This document shows, one piece after another, positions 50,301 through 57,346 of a stretch of 64,000 nt of DNA. Origin of the DNA: Ancylostoma caninum. Taxonomy: Eukaryota > Nematoda > Chromadorea > Rhabditida > Ancylostomatidae. Each line of letters starts with the position of its first letter. Position 1 is the stretch's first letter. The position numbers and the translations under genes were made by a program. The stretch lies in assembly GCA_037903475.1 (NCBI GenBank), contig JBAJFG010000060.1, forward strand, positions 186,001 to 250,000. Reading direction: 5' to 3'. The notes beneath the pieces were generated by a model. That model saw only the letters and a program-made list of their open reading frames with translations. It had not been told where the DNA came from and did no database searches.

Positions 50301-53229
50301 AAATCGGATGTTCATTGAAGCTCTTCAAGGGTTTCCTAATAGCAGCTTAGCATAGGTAGAGACTCAGTTCTAGTTGCATTGTTAAGCCCTCAACTTCCTC
50401 AGATTCCATGGATTTTGTCTACTACCTTCACTCTCAGCTACTGAAAAAATGGAGTTGATAAAGCCACACATCTTATTGTTCCCCCGGAATGTGATTGCCT
50501 GACTTTTTGTTTCTGTGAGCGGAGGACAAAATTGATTGATCGAATTTACCGGAAGATCTGTTTCATTCTATGCCAAGAATTTTAAAAGCATAACAATTTT
50601 TATCTGAATTTAAGAATTACTTTTAGAAGTGTCATCATTGAAGTATCCTCCGTAGGGACGGTTGCATTCAGACGAAACCAGATGATACAAACAAAGCAGT
50701 TAAAGTCAACGTCAACGTTGTGCAACGGGATGAAAGAGTACTTTGACCCTCATCAAATCTTCAAATTTTGCTTGAATAGCTCGATCAATAATTGAGTTAT
50801 AGTAGAAAAAAATTGGGTAAAATGAGGCTATCGGCCCACTCATATAGGCTTCACTAGCTGTTAGGTTTGGTAGGGGCGTCTTCAGTTGCTAGTGCTAATG
50901 TGTAGCACTGAGAATGCATTTGGCTCAAGAATTTTCCAGGTAGAGTGATCAAGCAGTAATTTGCGGTAGTGGGATGACACTGCCTGAAGTCGGTGAATAG
51001 CTTTGCTGGCACCAATCCTTTACCTGCTCTCAGGCGTTTGTATCGAATGCCACTCGTGTTCGTCGGAGGTCTACATCTGCAATTTTCGTAATATTTTCTC
51101 CTAACTGACAACTTGTTGTTCTTTACCTCGCTCGCTATCAAAAGGAGAAGTTTAAAAAATCTAGATGAAGCTCGAAGCCACAATCTCTTAGAGCAAATTT
51201 GCACTGAGCGGTGACGCACCCTGTTTAGGCTGTGCCAAGTGACATTAACATGTACTCACTTCTCTAAATGCTTTCGGTTTTAGGCAGGCTTTAGCATGCG
51301 GGTTGTTCATGAATGTGTGTGAATATGATCGTGGAGAAGATCGTTACCGCTTACTGGTTAAGCCTAGTACCTCTCTAAAGATTCATCCCTCTTCAGGACT
51401 TTGTCGAGTGCGTGCTAGCCAATCTTTCTCCCTTCTTAGATATTACAACAAAAACCACTGTTATTTACCGCCTGTAATTTCAGTCACGCCCACTACACAT
51501 CGTTTTTACAGACCTTGTCAGGACCACAGATTTATATGCGAGGTTAGTTTCGTCGTCATGTCAATAATCGCTATGAAACTGACAAAAATAGAGTGATAAT
51601 TTGATGAGCTACTGTATTTCATTGTTTTTCTTCAAAACTTTCAATGGATGTTCCTCTTTCTGTGGCGTTTTTTCTTTCGCTAGGAGAAAAACGGATACAT
51701 TGAAAGTTCGAATCAGAGTATAACTCACGCTGGGCAGCTATAAGTTGTATACACGCACTAGATTACAATTTATTAATTGTATTGGTGGAGGTGCAGACTA
51801 GAAATGAGTGGATGCAGGATTTTCTATGGTTCTGGTACATAATGTCGAAAAATGACCGAATGGCCGAGAAGAGATAATGCGTAACGACTAAGATTTCATG
51901 CTTCACGATACCACCCACCAAGACACACCTGTTTAGGAGCTCTTTATGACTTTCTCCTACCTTACTCCAAGGATCTAAACAATTTGTGAAACTTAACAGA
52001 AGGCGCTAGTACACGCAGTCAAGTGTTTTCTGTAAATGATGACTATCTTCCGGAAAAAGTGCGAGTTAGAAGTACGGGAAACCCGGACAACGGAGTGACT
52101 GTCAAGAGGTGCGCTCGAGAATTCCTCGCACTTCTCCCGCACGTCGCTCGAACCTATAATTGCGGGTGTCGTGTAGGAGCTGCTCATATCGGCATCAGAT
52201 GTTACCAGCTAATGTAGGGGAGGGGGGCTCCCGAACCGAGCCTTGCCGCCAGAAACGTCACGCAAGGCAGAAGAGCGTTGAAGGTGCACAGAAGAGCGGG
52301 CACCGCAGTATGGATCGAGTAATGCGCTGTTATTTGAAAAAGTTGAGAACTCTTGATGCTGGAATGCCAAATCGCTTTCATTCATGCAACAAGAAAATCT
52401 ACTGTCAGCAGTATATATGCACTAATAATGCCTAAACATATAAATAATCAAGAATGTGGTTAAAATTTGTCGACTATGCTGAAAGCTTCTTCAAGCAATA
52501 TTGGTAGTTAAAAACCACGGCCTGATTTTCCCCCTTTCATCACGCAGAATTTACCTCAGTAACCATATAGATATGATCGGTGACTTGGATTTACCATTCC
52601 GAAGATTTTTCTAACATGGACATCATTCGGATTTTGCAGTTTTGAACATCATTCGTATTTTGCGACTGTGTAATCGAAACTTGGAGAGCACGTCTATGAC
52701 TAACTAAGTGTTATCAGGTGATCCTCCACGCCCTAGTTCTCCGCTTGCAGGAAATAAGAATATGCTACAGGCGAAGTTAATCTTTTCCGTAGTGCTAGGT
52801 CACTTTCGCAAGCACCACTCCATGACTGATGAATCAAACTCCACCAAAGAAAAATTCCAACGAAATAAAACACGAATAAGAAAGATTGCTTCTGAGAGCA
52901 GTGAATGTGTAAGGATTCACCCGAAGCTGCTCCCTTTCTTTTACTTTCTAAACAAAATTCTATTTTTGTAGGGTTACGGCAAGTGCACCACTCCATACTA
53001 CCGTGCACCTACCGTAACCCTACAAAAATAACCTTACGGTACAAAATGGATATGATATTCGTATTCAGCACCTCAAATAACCTCCATATGCAAAGTTTCA
53101 GTCAAAATTTTTTTTGAAGAGTTTGGGTTCATGATGGTTGAATAATACCAATTTTCTAGTGCGCTGTCAATGCAGTCCTGGATTCATGGAACTTTGGCCA
53201 CGCAATCCAGCAATGGTTGGCGTGATTAG
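20697..53229 (+). CDS. DHX33: DEAH-box RNA helicase, DHX33-like (19 exons; whole-gene span)
   Basis: The exons listed separately join into a 681-residue protein with the frame preserved at all 18 junctions. The human family member is of similar size. An ATP-driven RNA helicase is expected; mammalian DHX33 works mainly in nucleolar rRNA synthesis and ribosome production, and that role is inferred here from family membership. Motifs in order are GETGCGKST (about 69-77), TQPRR (97-101), DEAH (166-169), SAT (203-205), FLTGREE (268-274), TNIAETS (325-331) and QRAGRAGR (372-379). They are followed by HA2-type and OB-fold regions (about 440-660). The choice of DHX33 over DHX35 or DHX40 rests on remembered similarity around exons 6-8 and 14-18. 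All catalytic residues seem intact. Exons 1-2 and 19 are the least certain. Confidence 0.88.
20783..20865 (+). CDS. DHX33: Helicase exon 2
   Basis: It encodes a non-conserved N-terminal segment ending QEEASSLEA before a GTAAGT donor. It joins exon 3 in phase 0 across a 3.8-kb intron that holds a mariner element. Confidence 0.55.
21943..23226 (-). mobile_element. Mariner transposon, 1284 bp, TA flanks
   Basis: The termini are perfect inverted repeats starting TTGGGTTGTTCGGAAAGTAA, with TA at 21941-21942 and 23227-23228. The size is typical for mariner. It sits in helicase intron 2 in opposite orientation. Perfect ends and a single coding lesion point to a fairly recent insertion. Confidence 0.95.
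22017..23044 (-). pseudogene. Mariner transposase, one frameshift
   Basis: The likely start is [10 protein letters not shown] at 23044. A helix-turn-helix region ([28 protein letters not shown]) is followed by the catalytic motifs [15 protein letters not shown] and [15 protein letters not shown], the three aspartates of a DD34D enzyme. The frame is lost at a run of seven T on the plus strand near 22358-22364: the N-terminal part ends KKTGQN and the C-terminal part is open in another frame from there to 22017. Homopolymer slippage or sequencing error could each explain it. Confidence 0.9.
23634..23912. repeat. Short direct duplications in helicase intron 2
   Basis: A TGGTGGGTGCTATTGCCG unit occurs twice at 23634-23672. 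A roughly 48-base block beginning GATACGGGTCCACCGATGG occurs twice at 23809-23912. Confidence 0.75.
24005..24196. mobile_element. MITE family D, 5'-truncated copy
   Basis: The right end CTTTCTGCGTCCGCCACTG and the AT-rich interior are present. The left CAGTGGCGG end is missing or rearranged. Confidence 0.7.
24197..24671. other. Intron sequence before helicase exon 3
   Basis: The open frame upstream of exon 3 from 24555 is intronic; no further feature. Confidence 0.5.
24672..24800 (+). CDS. DHX33: Helicase exon 3 (Walker A)
   Basis: 43 codons containing [12 protein letters not shown] and the ATP-binding loop GETGCGKST. The acceptor is TTGCAG and the donor GTGAGG. Confidence 0.93.
25658..25780 (+). 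CDS. DHX33: Helicase exon 4 (motif Ia)
   Basis: 41 codons with [18 protein letters not shown], the RNA-contacting motif Ia of DEAH helicases. Confidence 0.93.
26433..26604 (+). CDS. DHX33: Helicase exon 5 (DEAH box)
   Basis: Contains [19 protein letters not shown] and [17 protein letters not shown], the Walker B box and neighbours. It ends in phase 1 at a GTGAGT donor. Confidence 0.95.
26677..26831 (+). CDS. DHX33: Helicase exon 6 (motif III)
   Basis: Contains [18 protein letters not shown] and [10 protein letters not shown], which couple ATP hydrolysis to unwinding in this family. Confidence 0.95.
27534..27806. mobile_element. MITE family D, copy in helicase intron 6
   Basis: The left end is CAGTGGCGGACGCAGG and the right end CTGCGTACGCCACTG. 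The flanks GTGGCTAT and GTAGCTAT match in 7 of 8 positions. Confidence 0.87.
28057..28148 (+). CDS. DHX33: Helicase exon 7
   Basis: Encodes [19 protein letters not shown] and a [10 protein letters not shown] stretch that opens helicase domain 2. It ends in phase 2. The donor AG|GTAGAA is acceptable but not ideal. Confidence 0.88.
28149..30019. other. Helicase intron 7 with dispersed repeat
   Basis: The stretch 29260-29352 recurs inverted at 55595-55690. ATTGATTGATT motifs occur at 28700, 29383 and 29622, and a small hairpin (AACTCCGATGAT / ATCATCTCGGAGTT) lies near 29180-29211. No gene seen. Confidence 0.55.
30020..30182 (+). CDS. DHX33: Helicase exon 8 (motif IV)
   Basis: Encodes [17 protein letters not shown] and ends FEPPPE at a GTATGT donor. 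The next intron is 4.7 kb and holds a mariner relic and nested hAT elements. Confidence 0.94.
30479..31598. mobile_element. Worn Tc1/mariner-type element (about 1.1 kb)
   Basis: Inverted ends GGTTGTTGCGAAAATAATTGCC and its near complement are followed by TA on the right; the left TA has become CA. The length suits mariner, but no catalytic motif survives in a readable frame. Confidence 0.6.
32678..33754. mobile_element. Second hAT-like element nested in the first
   Basis: The ends are CAGGGATGTACGTAA and the complement of CAGGGGTATGCGTAA, with a perfect 8-bp duplication GTGAACAC (32670-32677 and 33755-33762). Subterminal AAATCGTAA repeats lie at both ends. No transposase recognised. Confidence 0.87.
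33826..34224 (+). pseudogene. hAT transposase C-terminal dimerisation region
   Basis: A 130-codon open stretch contains [20 protein letters not shown] and [14 protein letters not shown], matching the hAT C-terminal dimerisation pattern (ERxFSxAG, then R..L....). Coding sequence upstream was split by the nested insertion. Confidence 0.75.
34861..34958 (+). CDS. DHX33: Helicase exon 9 (motif V)
   Basis: Encodes [20 protein letters not shown] and [12 protein letters not shown]. The following intron is 8.8 kb, the largest in the gene. Confidence 0.95.
35262..35965. mobile_element. Helitron-like non-autonomous element with internal tandem repeat
   Basis: Six copies of a roughly 119-bp unit (ATGTCAGTACGCTGAACACG ... 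TATCGATTTATCG ... GATTTTTCGC) are followed by the hairpin ACCCGAGCAAAGCCGGGT (35937-35954) and CTAG (35962-35965) before T. A short GC hairpin followed by CTAG is the 3' signature of Helitrons. The 5' end (TC) is not placed. A relative with the same leader is at 56.6 kb. Confidence 0.65.
36226..37610. repeat. Minisatellite, two interleaved unit lengths
   Basis: About 19 units share GGTAAAGGGGCACACGGGTC. The longer unit, about 80 bp, includes CCCTTGGGTTCCACTGGGCC; the shorter, about 60 bp, has TTTTCCCGCCAGTGG in that place. Open frames on both strands reflect the repeat. Confidence 0.92.
37845..39490. repeat. Minisatellite, about 80-bp unit
   Basis: Units resemble CGCACCCACCCCATGTATCT ... CCAACCCCGTGGA ... 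AAACTCAGGCAAAAGCCTAG. The array is interrupted by the element at 38071-38610. Confidence 0.9.
38071..38610 (+). mobile_element. Internally deleted mariner-type element inside the minisatellite
   Basis: The ends GGGGTATCAAAAAGTTTCCG and complement are flanked by TA. Joining the flanks restores a minisatellite unit (CATGTA|TCCCGCC). An open stretch at 38244-38588 keeps a mariner-like [19 protein letters not shown] segment, so this is the 3' part of a transposase gene with most of the enzyme deleted. Confidence 0.87.
40900..41465. repeat. Composite repeat: unique leader, minisatellite units, CA microsatellite
   Basis: The leader (about 40905-41030), two units with GACCCGACTCCAGGCGTTTC and a CA-rich tract match, in reverse complement, the block at 63405-64000. 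The valine/cysteine/tyrosine-rich frames over the microsatellite are artefacts. Confidence 0.75.
41250..41465. repeat. (CA)n and (CACATATACA)n microsatellite
   Basis: A pure CA run to about 41313 is followed by a compound CACATATACACAC array up to the LTR element. Confidence 0.95.
41468..41741 (-). repeat. 3' LTR of the short BEL-type element
   Basis: It carries the AATAAA signal (complement of 41513-41518) but lacks a 17-base piece that in the other LTR contains the TATA-like box. Confidence 0.85.
42848..43220. repeat. Repeated leader motif of the LTR element
   Basis: Four diverged copies of CTGGTTCCTTCGTGGAAGGA then CTCGCGAAGAGA lie near 42855, 43018, 43097 and 43183, between the primer binding site and the gag remnant. 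Confidence 0.7.
43234..43246 (-). other. Primer binding site, tRNA-Gly type
   Basis: The minus strand reads TGGTGCATCGGCC four bases inside the LTR. This is the exact complement of the 3' end of tRNA-Gly(GCC) with CCA as I recall the invertebrate sequence. Confidence 0.65.
43250..43539 (-). repeat. 5' LTR of the short BEL-type element
   Basis: On the minus strand it has a TATA-like GTGCATAAAAGGG (plus 43345-43358) and AATAAA (complement of 43295-43300), in the order expected for an LTR promoter and polyadenylation site. Confidence 0.85.
43595..43694. repeat. (ACACATAT)n microsatellite
   Basis: A compound CACATATACA array just outside the 5' LTR, similar to the one at the other side of the element. 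Confidence 0.9.
43772..43885 (+). CDS. DHX33: Helicase exon 10 (motif VI)
   Basis: Encodes [20 protein letters not shown] with the arginine finger. The join to exon 9 completes an arginine codon. Confidence 0.95.
43957..44032 (+). CDS. DHX33: Helicase exon 11
   Basis: Encodes [20 protein letters not shown] then SNLAT, the conserved run leading into the winged-helix/HA2 region. Confidence 0.93.
44138..44242 (+). CDS. DHX33: Helicase exon 12
   Basis: Encodes [20 protein letters not shown] and a following [14 protein letters not shown], a typical DEAH helicase segment before HA2. Confidence 0.94.
44322..44416 (+). CDS. DHX33: Helicase exon 13
   Basis: Encodes [20 protein letters not shown] then [11 protein letters not shown], the start of the HA2 region. 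Confidence 0.95.
44466..44597 (+). CDS. DHX33: Helicase exon 14
   Basis: Encodes [20 protein letters not shown] and [20 protein letters not shown]. It ends at a GTGTGT donor. Confidence 0.9.
45069..45159 (+). CDS. DHX33: Helicase exon 15
   Basis: Encodes [20 protein letters not shown], matching the family GDHLTLLN motif. The 4.8-kb intron that follows holds a foldback and the Penelope-like element. Confidence 0.93.
45729..47245. mobile_element. Large foldback element
   Basis: Arms of about 500-600 bp (roughly 45729-46376 and 46666-47245) are inverted copies. Examples are ACATTAGCCCCTCACCTGAG with its complement, and AATTCAAGGTATGCCAAA with its counterpart. A T-rich insertion near 45778-45855 is present only in the left arm. 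The open frames in both arms mirror each other and have no known motif. Confidence 0.8.
46589..46617. repeat. 11-bp perfect hairpin in the foldback loop
   Basis: GGGGAGACGGC, seven bases, then GCCGTCTCCCC. Confidence 0.85.
47489..49189 (+). pseudogene. Penelope-like retroelement reverse transcriptase, broken
   Basis: The N-terminal stretch [19 protein letters not shown] (about 47510) precedes an in-frame TAA at about 47618. The next open stretch (47650-48675) has [30 protein letters not shown] (motif A) and [20 protein letters not shown] (motif B). The frame then shifts at about 48610-48650, and [10 protein letters not shown] (motif C, YxDD type) with a thumb-like tail continues to 49189. 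The motif spelling points to Penelope-like rather than LINE or LTR enzymes. No GIY-YIG endonuclease was found, so the 5' part is probably lost. It lies in helicase intron 15 in sense orientation. Confidence 0.85.
49529..49619 (+). ncRNA. Hammerhead-ribozyme-like motif behind the Penelope-like element (strand order 1-3-2)
   Basis: Strand 1 is CCTTA-CTGACGA-GTGCA (49545-49561). Strand 3 is GTTTTCGTA-TAAGG (49586-49599). Strand 2 is TGCAC-GAAA-CGAAAAC (49604-49619). Helices are I (CCTTA/TAAGG, 5 bp), II (GTGCA/TGCAC, 5 bp, with the canonical G-C next to the core) and III (GTTTTCG/CGAAAAC, 7 bp, where GTA supplies the cleavage triplet). A hairpin TTATAAGTTTCC / GGAAACTTATAA encloses strand 1. Penelope-like elements are known to carry hammerheads. 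The strand order is unlike the usual types, so activity is uncertain. Confidence 0.6.
49943..50076 (+). CDS. DHX33: Helicase exon 16
   Basis: Encodes [20 protein letters not shown] then [12 protein letters not shown], matching the WC..N.L....L...R.QL pattern of DEAH helicases. Confidence 0.92.
50077..51283. other. Helicase intron 16; nothing recognised
   Basis: No repeat or RNA structure that I can support. Confidence 0.5.
51284..51407 (+). CDS. DHX33: Helicase exon 17 (OB-fold region)
   Basis: Encodes [20 protein letters not shown] and [11 protein letters not shown]. The donor GTGCGT at 51408 was chosen because exon 18 then continues the family pattern. Confidence 0.88.
51484..51542 (+). 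CDS. DHX33: Helicase exon 18
   Basis: Encodes [19 protein letters not shown], equivalent to the family P..VVYTELL.T....M segment. The upstream intron is 76 bases. Confidence 0.82.
52961..53030. repeat. 28-bp inverted repeat in helicase intron 18
   Basis: The arms 52961-52988 and 53003-53030 differ at two positions and enclose 14 bases. The core is GGGTTACGGCAAGTGCAC and complement. It could be a tiny MITE. Confidence 0.85.
53160..53229 (+). CDS. DHX33: Helicase exon 19 (proposed last exon)
   Basis: After a TTTTCTAG acceptor it continues in frame as [15 protein letters not shown] to a TAG at 53227-53229. The SW(I/L) pair fits the family C terminus, but two residues are missing relative to human DHX33 and the 1.6-kb intron is unsupported by any other sign. 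Confidence 0.5.
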
Positions 53230-53472
53230 CTGTCCCATGGATCATCGAACGTTTGCAGACGCATTTTTGAATAAGCTGGTTCGGCCTGGTTACGCGACCA
53301 TGAGTCCTTGCTCCAATCTTGGCAGCCGCGATGAGGTGGCCGAGTGAGTAAAGAATCGGACGAAGTTCCTGCAGTAATTCTTGTAATGGCGCACATATCT
53401 GATGTGTTTTAGTCATTAGAAATACTCTAAACAAGTTTAAAAGCCTCAAATTCAAAATGCAAAACGGATTCC

Positions 53473-53541
53473 GCGGACGGGATCCAAACCCTCGACCCTC
53501 TGGCTGACAATCCGACACGCTACCGACTCGGCCACTCCGCT
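53473..53541 (-). tRNA. tRNA-like sequence or tRNA-derived repeat
   Basis: On the minus strand, an A box TGGCCGAGTCGG (plus 53523-53534) and a weak B box GGGTTTGGATCCC (53479-53491) are spaced as in a tRNA. GCGGA near the 5' end can pair with TCCGC at the 3' end. A loop with TTGTCAG would give anticodon GTC, but the anticodon stem is imperfect, and the B box lacks the usual GTTCGA. It is probably a pseudogene or SINE head. Confidence 0.45.
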
Positions 53542-53545
53542 ACGG

Positions 53546-54850
53546 CTGGTATGCCTGTGGCAACTGCTCATGATCGCATACCCAGTGGAGCAGGGTCGTT
53601 CACAATTGCGTTTCCAGACACTCTACAGTCCATGAGACAGCTAATTACAGTAATATCAGTAAGTTTAAGCCGTCAACGTTGCATAAATCGCCTGTAAAAT
53701 GGACTCCTATGGCAGCAAAGAAGAAAAATCTTGGACGCGCTCTCCTGGGCGCATCCTGACCATTGGGCAAAAATAATATGTATGCATTATAATCACCTTA
53801 GACAAGGCTTCTGAAAATGGGTGGCTCGCTGGGATCCCCGGGGTTAGCCTCTTGCACTTCCCTTGTAAGCACGGAGCAGTGAATGGTCAGGCAGATCTAC
53901 ATACAAGACCAATGATTAAAGGCAGCAATCGGGGAAATTTCTGCATCCCAGATTCCGTCATGTTTTATAGTTTTCCCATTCGCTACAGTCAGATTTGACA
54001 TGAAAATCTAGGAAAAACTGCGTAAACATTGGCTATTTCTACGAGTAGGGCGAAGAAGTTAAACTGTATGGACGAATTGTAGCGGCGTTAGCTTTACTGT
54101 GACGTAGCAACAATCAATCGATATCAAGCCGTACCTTGCTTTCAGTGGAGGTCAGAGTTCCACAACCACAGCCTGTTCACAATTTCATCTCATAAATTCA
54201 GAACATCCAGTGATATAATTTATATTACTTCGGTACAAAAATATAAACAAACACCGCACTTCACAAAAGAAAACCTTTATAACGTAGGGAGACTTCTAAC
54301 TATTAATTATCCCTTTTTTTATGATGAACACTCAACAAACTCTTCTGAAATTGTAATAGCGACGCTATATACGCAAAACATTGCAAAAACATGTCATTTC
54401 CACTTGAATATGATCGCATCCGTTCAACGATACGCTTTCTGAAGAGATTTACGAATTTCTCACTGCGTAGCTCCAGATCACGACGCGTTCGTTTTGCTTG
54501 AATTCTGGGTTGCCATTTGTACGCTCGTAGGCCAAACTGAGTCCTCGTACGGCTTGTGAGTTCTGATTTTTCAAAAAACGTAAGGCGAGTTCTTCGATTC
54601 TAACTTCTACATAGTGAAGCAAATGCAATCCCCTAACTACTGGTGCAATTATCTCAACTACGAAGATTTCCCCTAACGCTGCCTTTAAGTTAAAAATAAA
54701 GTTTGAAGAGGCACTTCAGCGGAATCAGAAAAGGAAAACAAAAATGCGTCTACGTCAGATATTTCTATTTCTACTCACGTGATGAAACCTATTGAGTTAA
54801 ATAAATTGACAAGATGAAAAGGACTTCAAAGGATCTATGTCTGTTCGCTT
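53546..54850. other. Intergenic; nothing recognised
   Basis: AT-rich sequence downstream of the helicase, with no supported exon. Confidence 0.45.
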
Positions 54851-54851
54851 A

Positions 54852-54932
54852 AAATTTCACTGCAGTAGCAGTGAAATTTCTTTTCACTGCACTGTAAGTG
54901 ATCTGGGCCGGAATCTTTTTTGATACCCCTGT
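54852..54932. mobile_element. Mariner-type end fragment with hairpin
   Basis: GGCCGGAATCTTTTTTGATA then CCCC (54909-54932) matches the end of the 38071-38610 element. A perfect 12-bp hairpin (AAATTTCACTGC, AGTA, complement) precedes it at 54852-54879. The opposite end was not found. Confidence 0.55.
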
Positions 54933-55054
54933 TACTTAAAGGATCAGATCAGTGATTGAGAGCTTAATTTTGTATTTCATACTAATTCATTTGCGTTGAG
55001 ATATTAGAAAAAAACGTGCTGTGCGAACTAATTCCTTTCCATATCCAGTATTAC

Positions 55055-55312
55055 CAGTGGCGGCCGCATAGGGTTTTGAAATTACTTTACAATGCACATA
55101 AAAATCTTGTCTTAGTTTATTTGTAAAAATCTTGTATTAGTTTATTTTTATTAGTTTATTTTTATTATTATTTTTAATATAATCTTTATTAATTATTTGT
55201 TATTATAATTGAGGTTTTTATTAATTTTATTTTCCGTCTGGGTCCCCAAAAGGCGGTGACCCAGACGAAAAATAAAATCCCTCCTCCCGCCCACTTTCTG
55301 CGTCCGCCACTG
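55055..55312. mobile_element. MITE family D, copy with rearranged right half
   Basis: The ends are CAGTGGCGGCCGCA and TGCGTCCGCCACTG, with flanks AGTATTAC and AGTACTAC (7 of 8). Near 55238-55280 the GACCCAGACG...AAAATAAAAT segment is partly inverted. Confidence 0.83.
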
Positions 55313-55594
55313 AGTACTACTACCTCAACGACGGTCCATCGCGCCCGACGATACGTACGAGTTGTCTCACTGGCTGTCTTCTGTAGCTGTGAAGGGTTCA
55401 GAGGCAGATGGATACTGTGGCCCTGGCTGCCTCTGCCTGTGGGAAAGTGCGGTCGAGGTGCGACATGACCCAGCTAATGAGCGAGCGCACCTCTTGTCTC
55501 GGACCCCATTAGAACAGTGGCATCAACAGGACGGTCCACCACGGCAATGGCAAGTACAGAAAAACATTGCATAATAACAGACCGCACTGAAGGC

Positions 55595-55690
55595 CCGTAG
55601 TAAACTCCCCTAAATTTCAGGTGAGCTCAACTGAAAGGTCATCTCGGAATTCTGCTAGGTCATCTAAATGTCCGTTGCCTTCATATGTAT
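55595..55690 (-). repeat. Dispersed repeat shared with helicase intron 7
   Basis: Reverse complement of 29260-29352 with substitutions (TTTCAGGTGAGCTCAACTGA, GGCAACGGACAT equivalents). Confidence 0.7.
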
Positions 55691-56499
55691 TAGGTGTTAA
55701 CATAAGTCATTGCGTTTTTTTTTTCGGATGCACTTTTCTCCACCTAGTTGCCATCTTTTAGGTACAAGTCATATACGATTCGAAACCGCTTTTCCTCCTC
55801 TACAAGGATTTACGAAGTTGAGCAATGAGTCAATGAAAAACAGCACATCCGACAACCACCTATCCTGTCAATCAGTTGGAGCTCGAAAGGCCATCAAAAT
55901 GTCCAAATGACCTATTCTAAGTATGAAAGAGACGTTTTGCTTGAAAGGACTGGTCGCCAGTGATTTTCTAAGATCAAAGAAGACACATTTTGTCTCGGTG
56001 ACACCAACCAGTTCGCTAGGGTCTAGTCATCTTACCCCATAGTGACATCAGACCCCAGCTTCCAAAAATCATTAAACTGGCTCCAACATTGCCACTGATG
56101 ATGTTTTTCCGCGTTTATATTCTACAGAGCTAACACGCTCAAACAACATAGAATGCTTTCTGGTCCCTACTGAATACAAGGAGAAAATTTGGTTTTTCCA
56201 AGAATTGGCGTTTTTCTTAGGCCTTAAAATCAAGTAATTCAATAGTTCTGTGAAAACACTTGATGCGTATAGTGCATGTCGAGAAAAAATGACAACGGGA
56301 CAGAGAAAAATCGCAATTAAAAAAGCGCAAGGACTTATGGTAGCACCTAATATTAAGAGTAAAACTCCGAGTTAATAGTGATCAGGGTCAAGCGTCCGAT
56401 GGGAGTTTCCCATGAGGGGGTCACATGAGAGGGGGCTGGGAAGGGGGTGGGTCGTATTGGAGAGGTTTGGGTGGGGTACTTAGAGGGGTGGCTTGACCA

Positions 56500-57202
56500 T
56501 GTGTATATATAAAAGTGAAAGTTTGTATGTTTGTGTGTATGTATGTAATGAATAGAAATCGTGGAGGGTGAACCGATCCAGACCAAATTTTGCACACACA
56601 TCCTTCGCGGGCCGGCGGAGGTCATAGGCTACTTTGCTCCTGGGATTATCGATTAATTTATCGATTTTATTGATTTTTTTCGTAATTTTTGCCCAGGGGT
56701 CGGCGGGGACATATTTCCTGGGATTCCTCAGTACATTGAATACGAATATGACAACCATTTTGCACGAAATTTTGGTTTTTCATGGTTGTATCGATTTTTT
56801 CCCATTTTCACTCGGGGTGGACAAAGACATGTCTACTGGGATTTCTTAATACGCTGAATAGGAATATGACAACCATTTTGCACGAAATATCGAATTGTCG
56901 ATTCTATTGATTTTTAGCTCCTTTGCTCAATGGAGCGGTGAGGACATGTCTCCTGGAGTTCCTCGATACGCTGAATATGAATATGACAACCACTTTGTAC
57001 GAATACATCGATTCAATATCACCGAAATAGCTTTGCCAACTTTTCGCCCATAAGTCGATGAGGAAGGCTCACTTGGGTTTCGCTAACATGCTGATCACCA
57101 AAATTATGGAGATTTTAATGAATTTGTCGGTGATAGTAGTTGGCCTCAGCAGTGTGATGTAGCCAAGATAGTAAAACACCCTAACGAAGGTACGGCAGCT
57201 AG
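56500..57202. mobile_element. Helitron-like relative of the 35.3-kb element
   Basis: The leader GGCCGGCGGAGGTCATAGGC and ATCGATTTTATTGATT / ACGAATATGACAACCA units match 35262-35965. It ends CTAG (57199-57202) before T, but the terminal hairpin is worn. Confidence 0.5.
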
Positions 57203-57282
57203 TTGAATGTTTCATTATTGTTTTATGACGTGCCAAATGACGTTCCGCCTAAGAACGATCACGTCATATCGAGTTAAAGCAG

Positions 57283-57346
57283 CACTGGTTGGCAGCGCAT
57301 GAGAGAAAACGGCTTCGGCGCACCCACGGTTTCGATTCCCAGCGCC
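57283..57346 (+). repeat. Weak tRNA-like sequence
   Basis: GGTTTCGATTCCC (57328-57340) resembles a B box, and GGTTGGCAGCGC upstream resembles part of a D arm. The cloverleaf cannot be completed. Confidence 0.25.
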
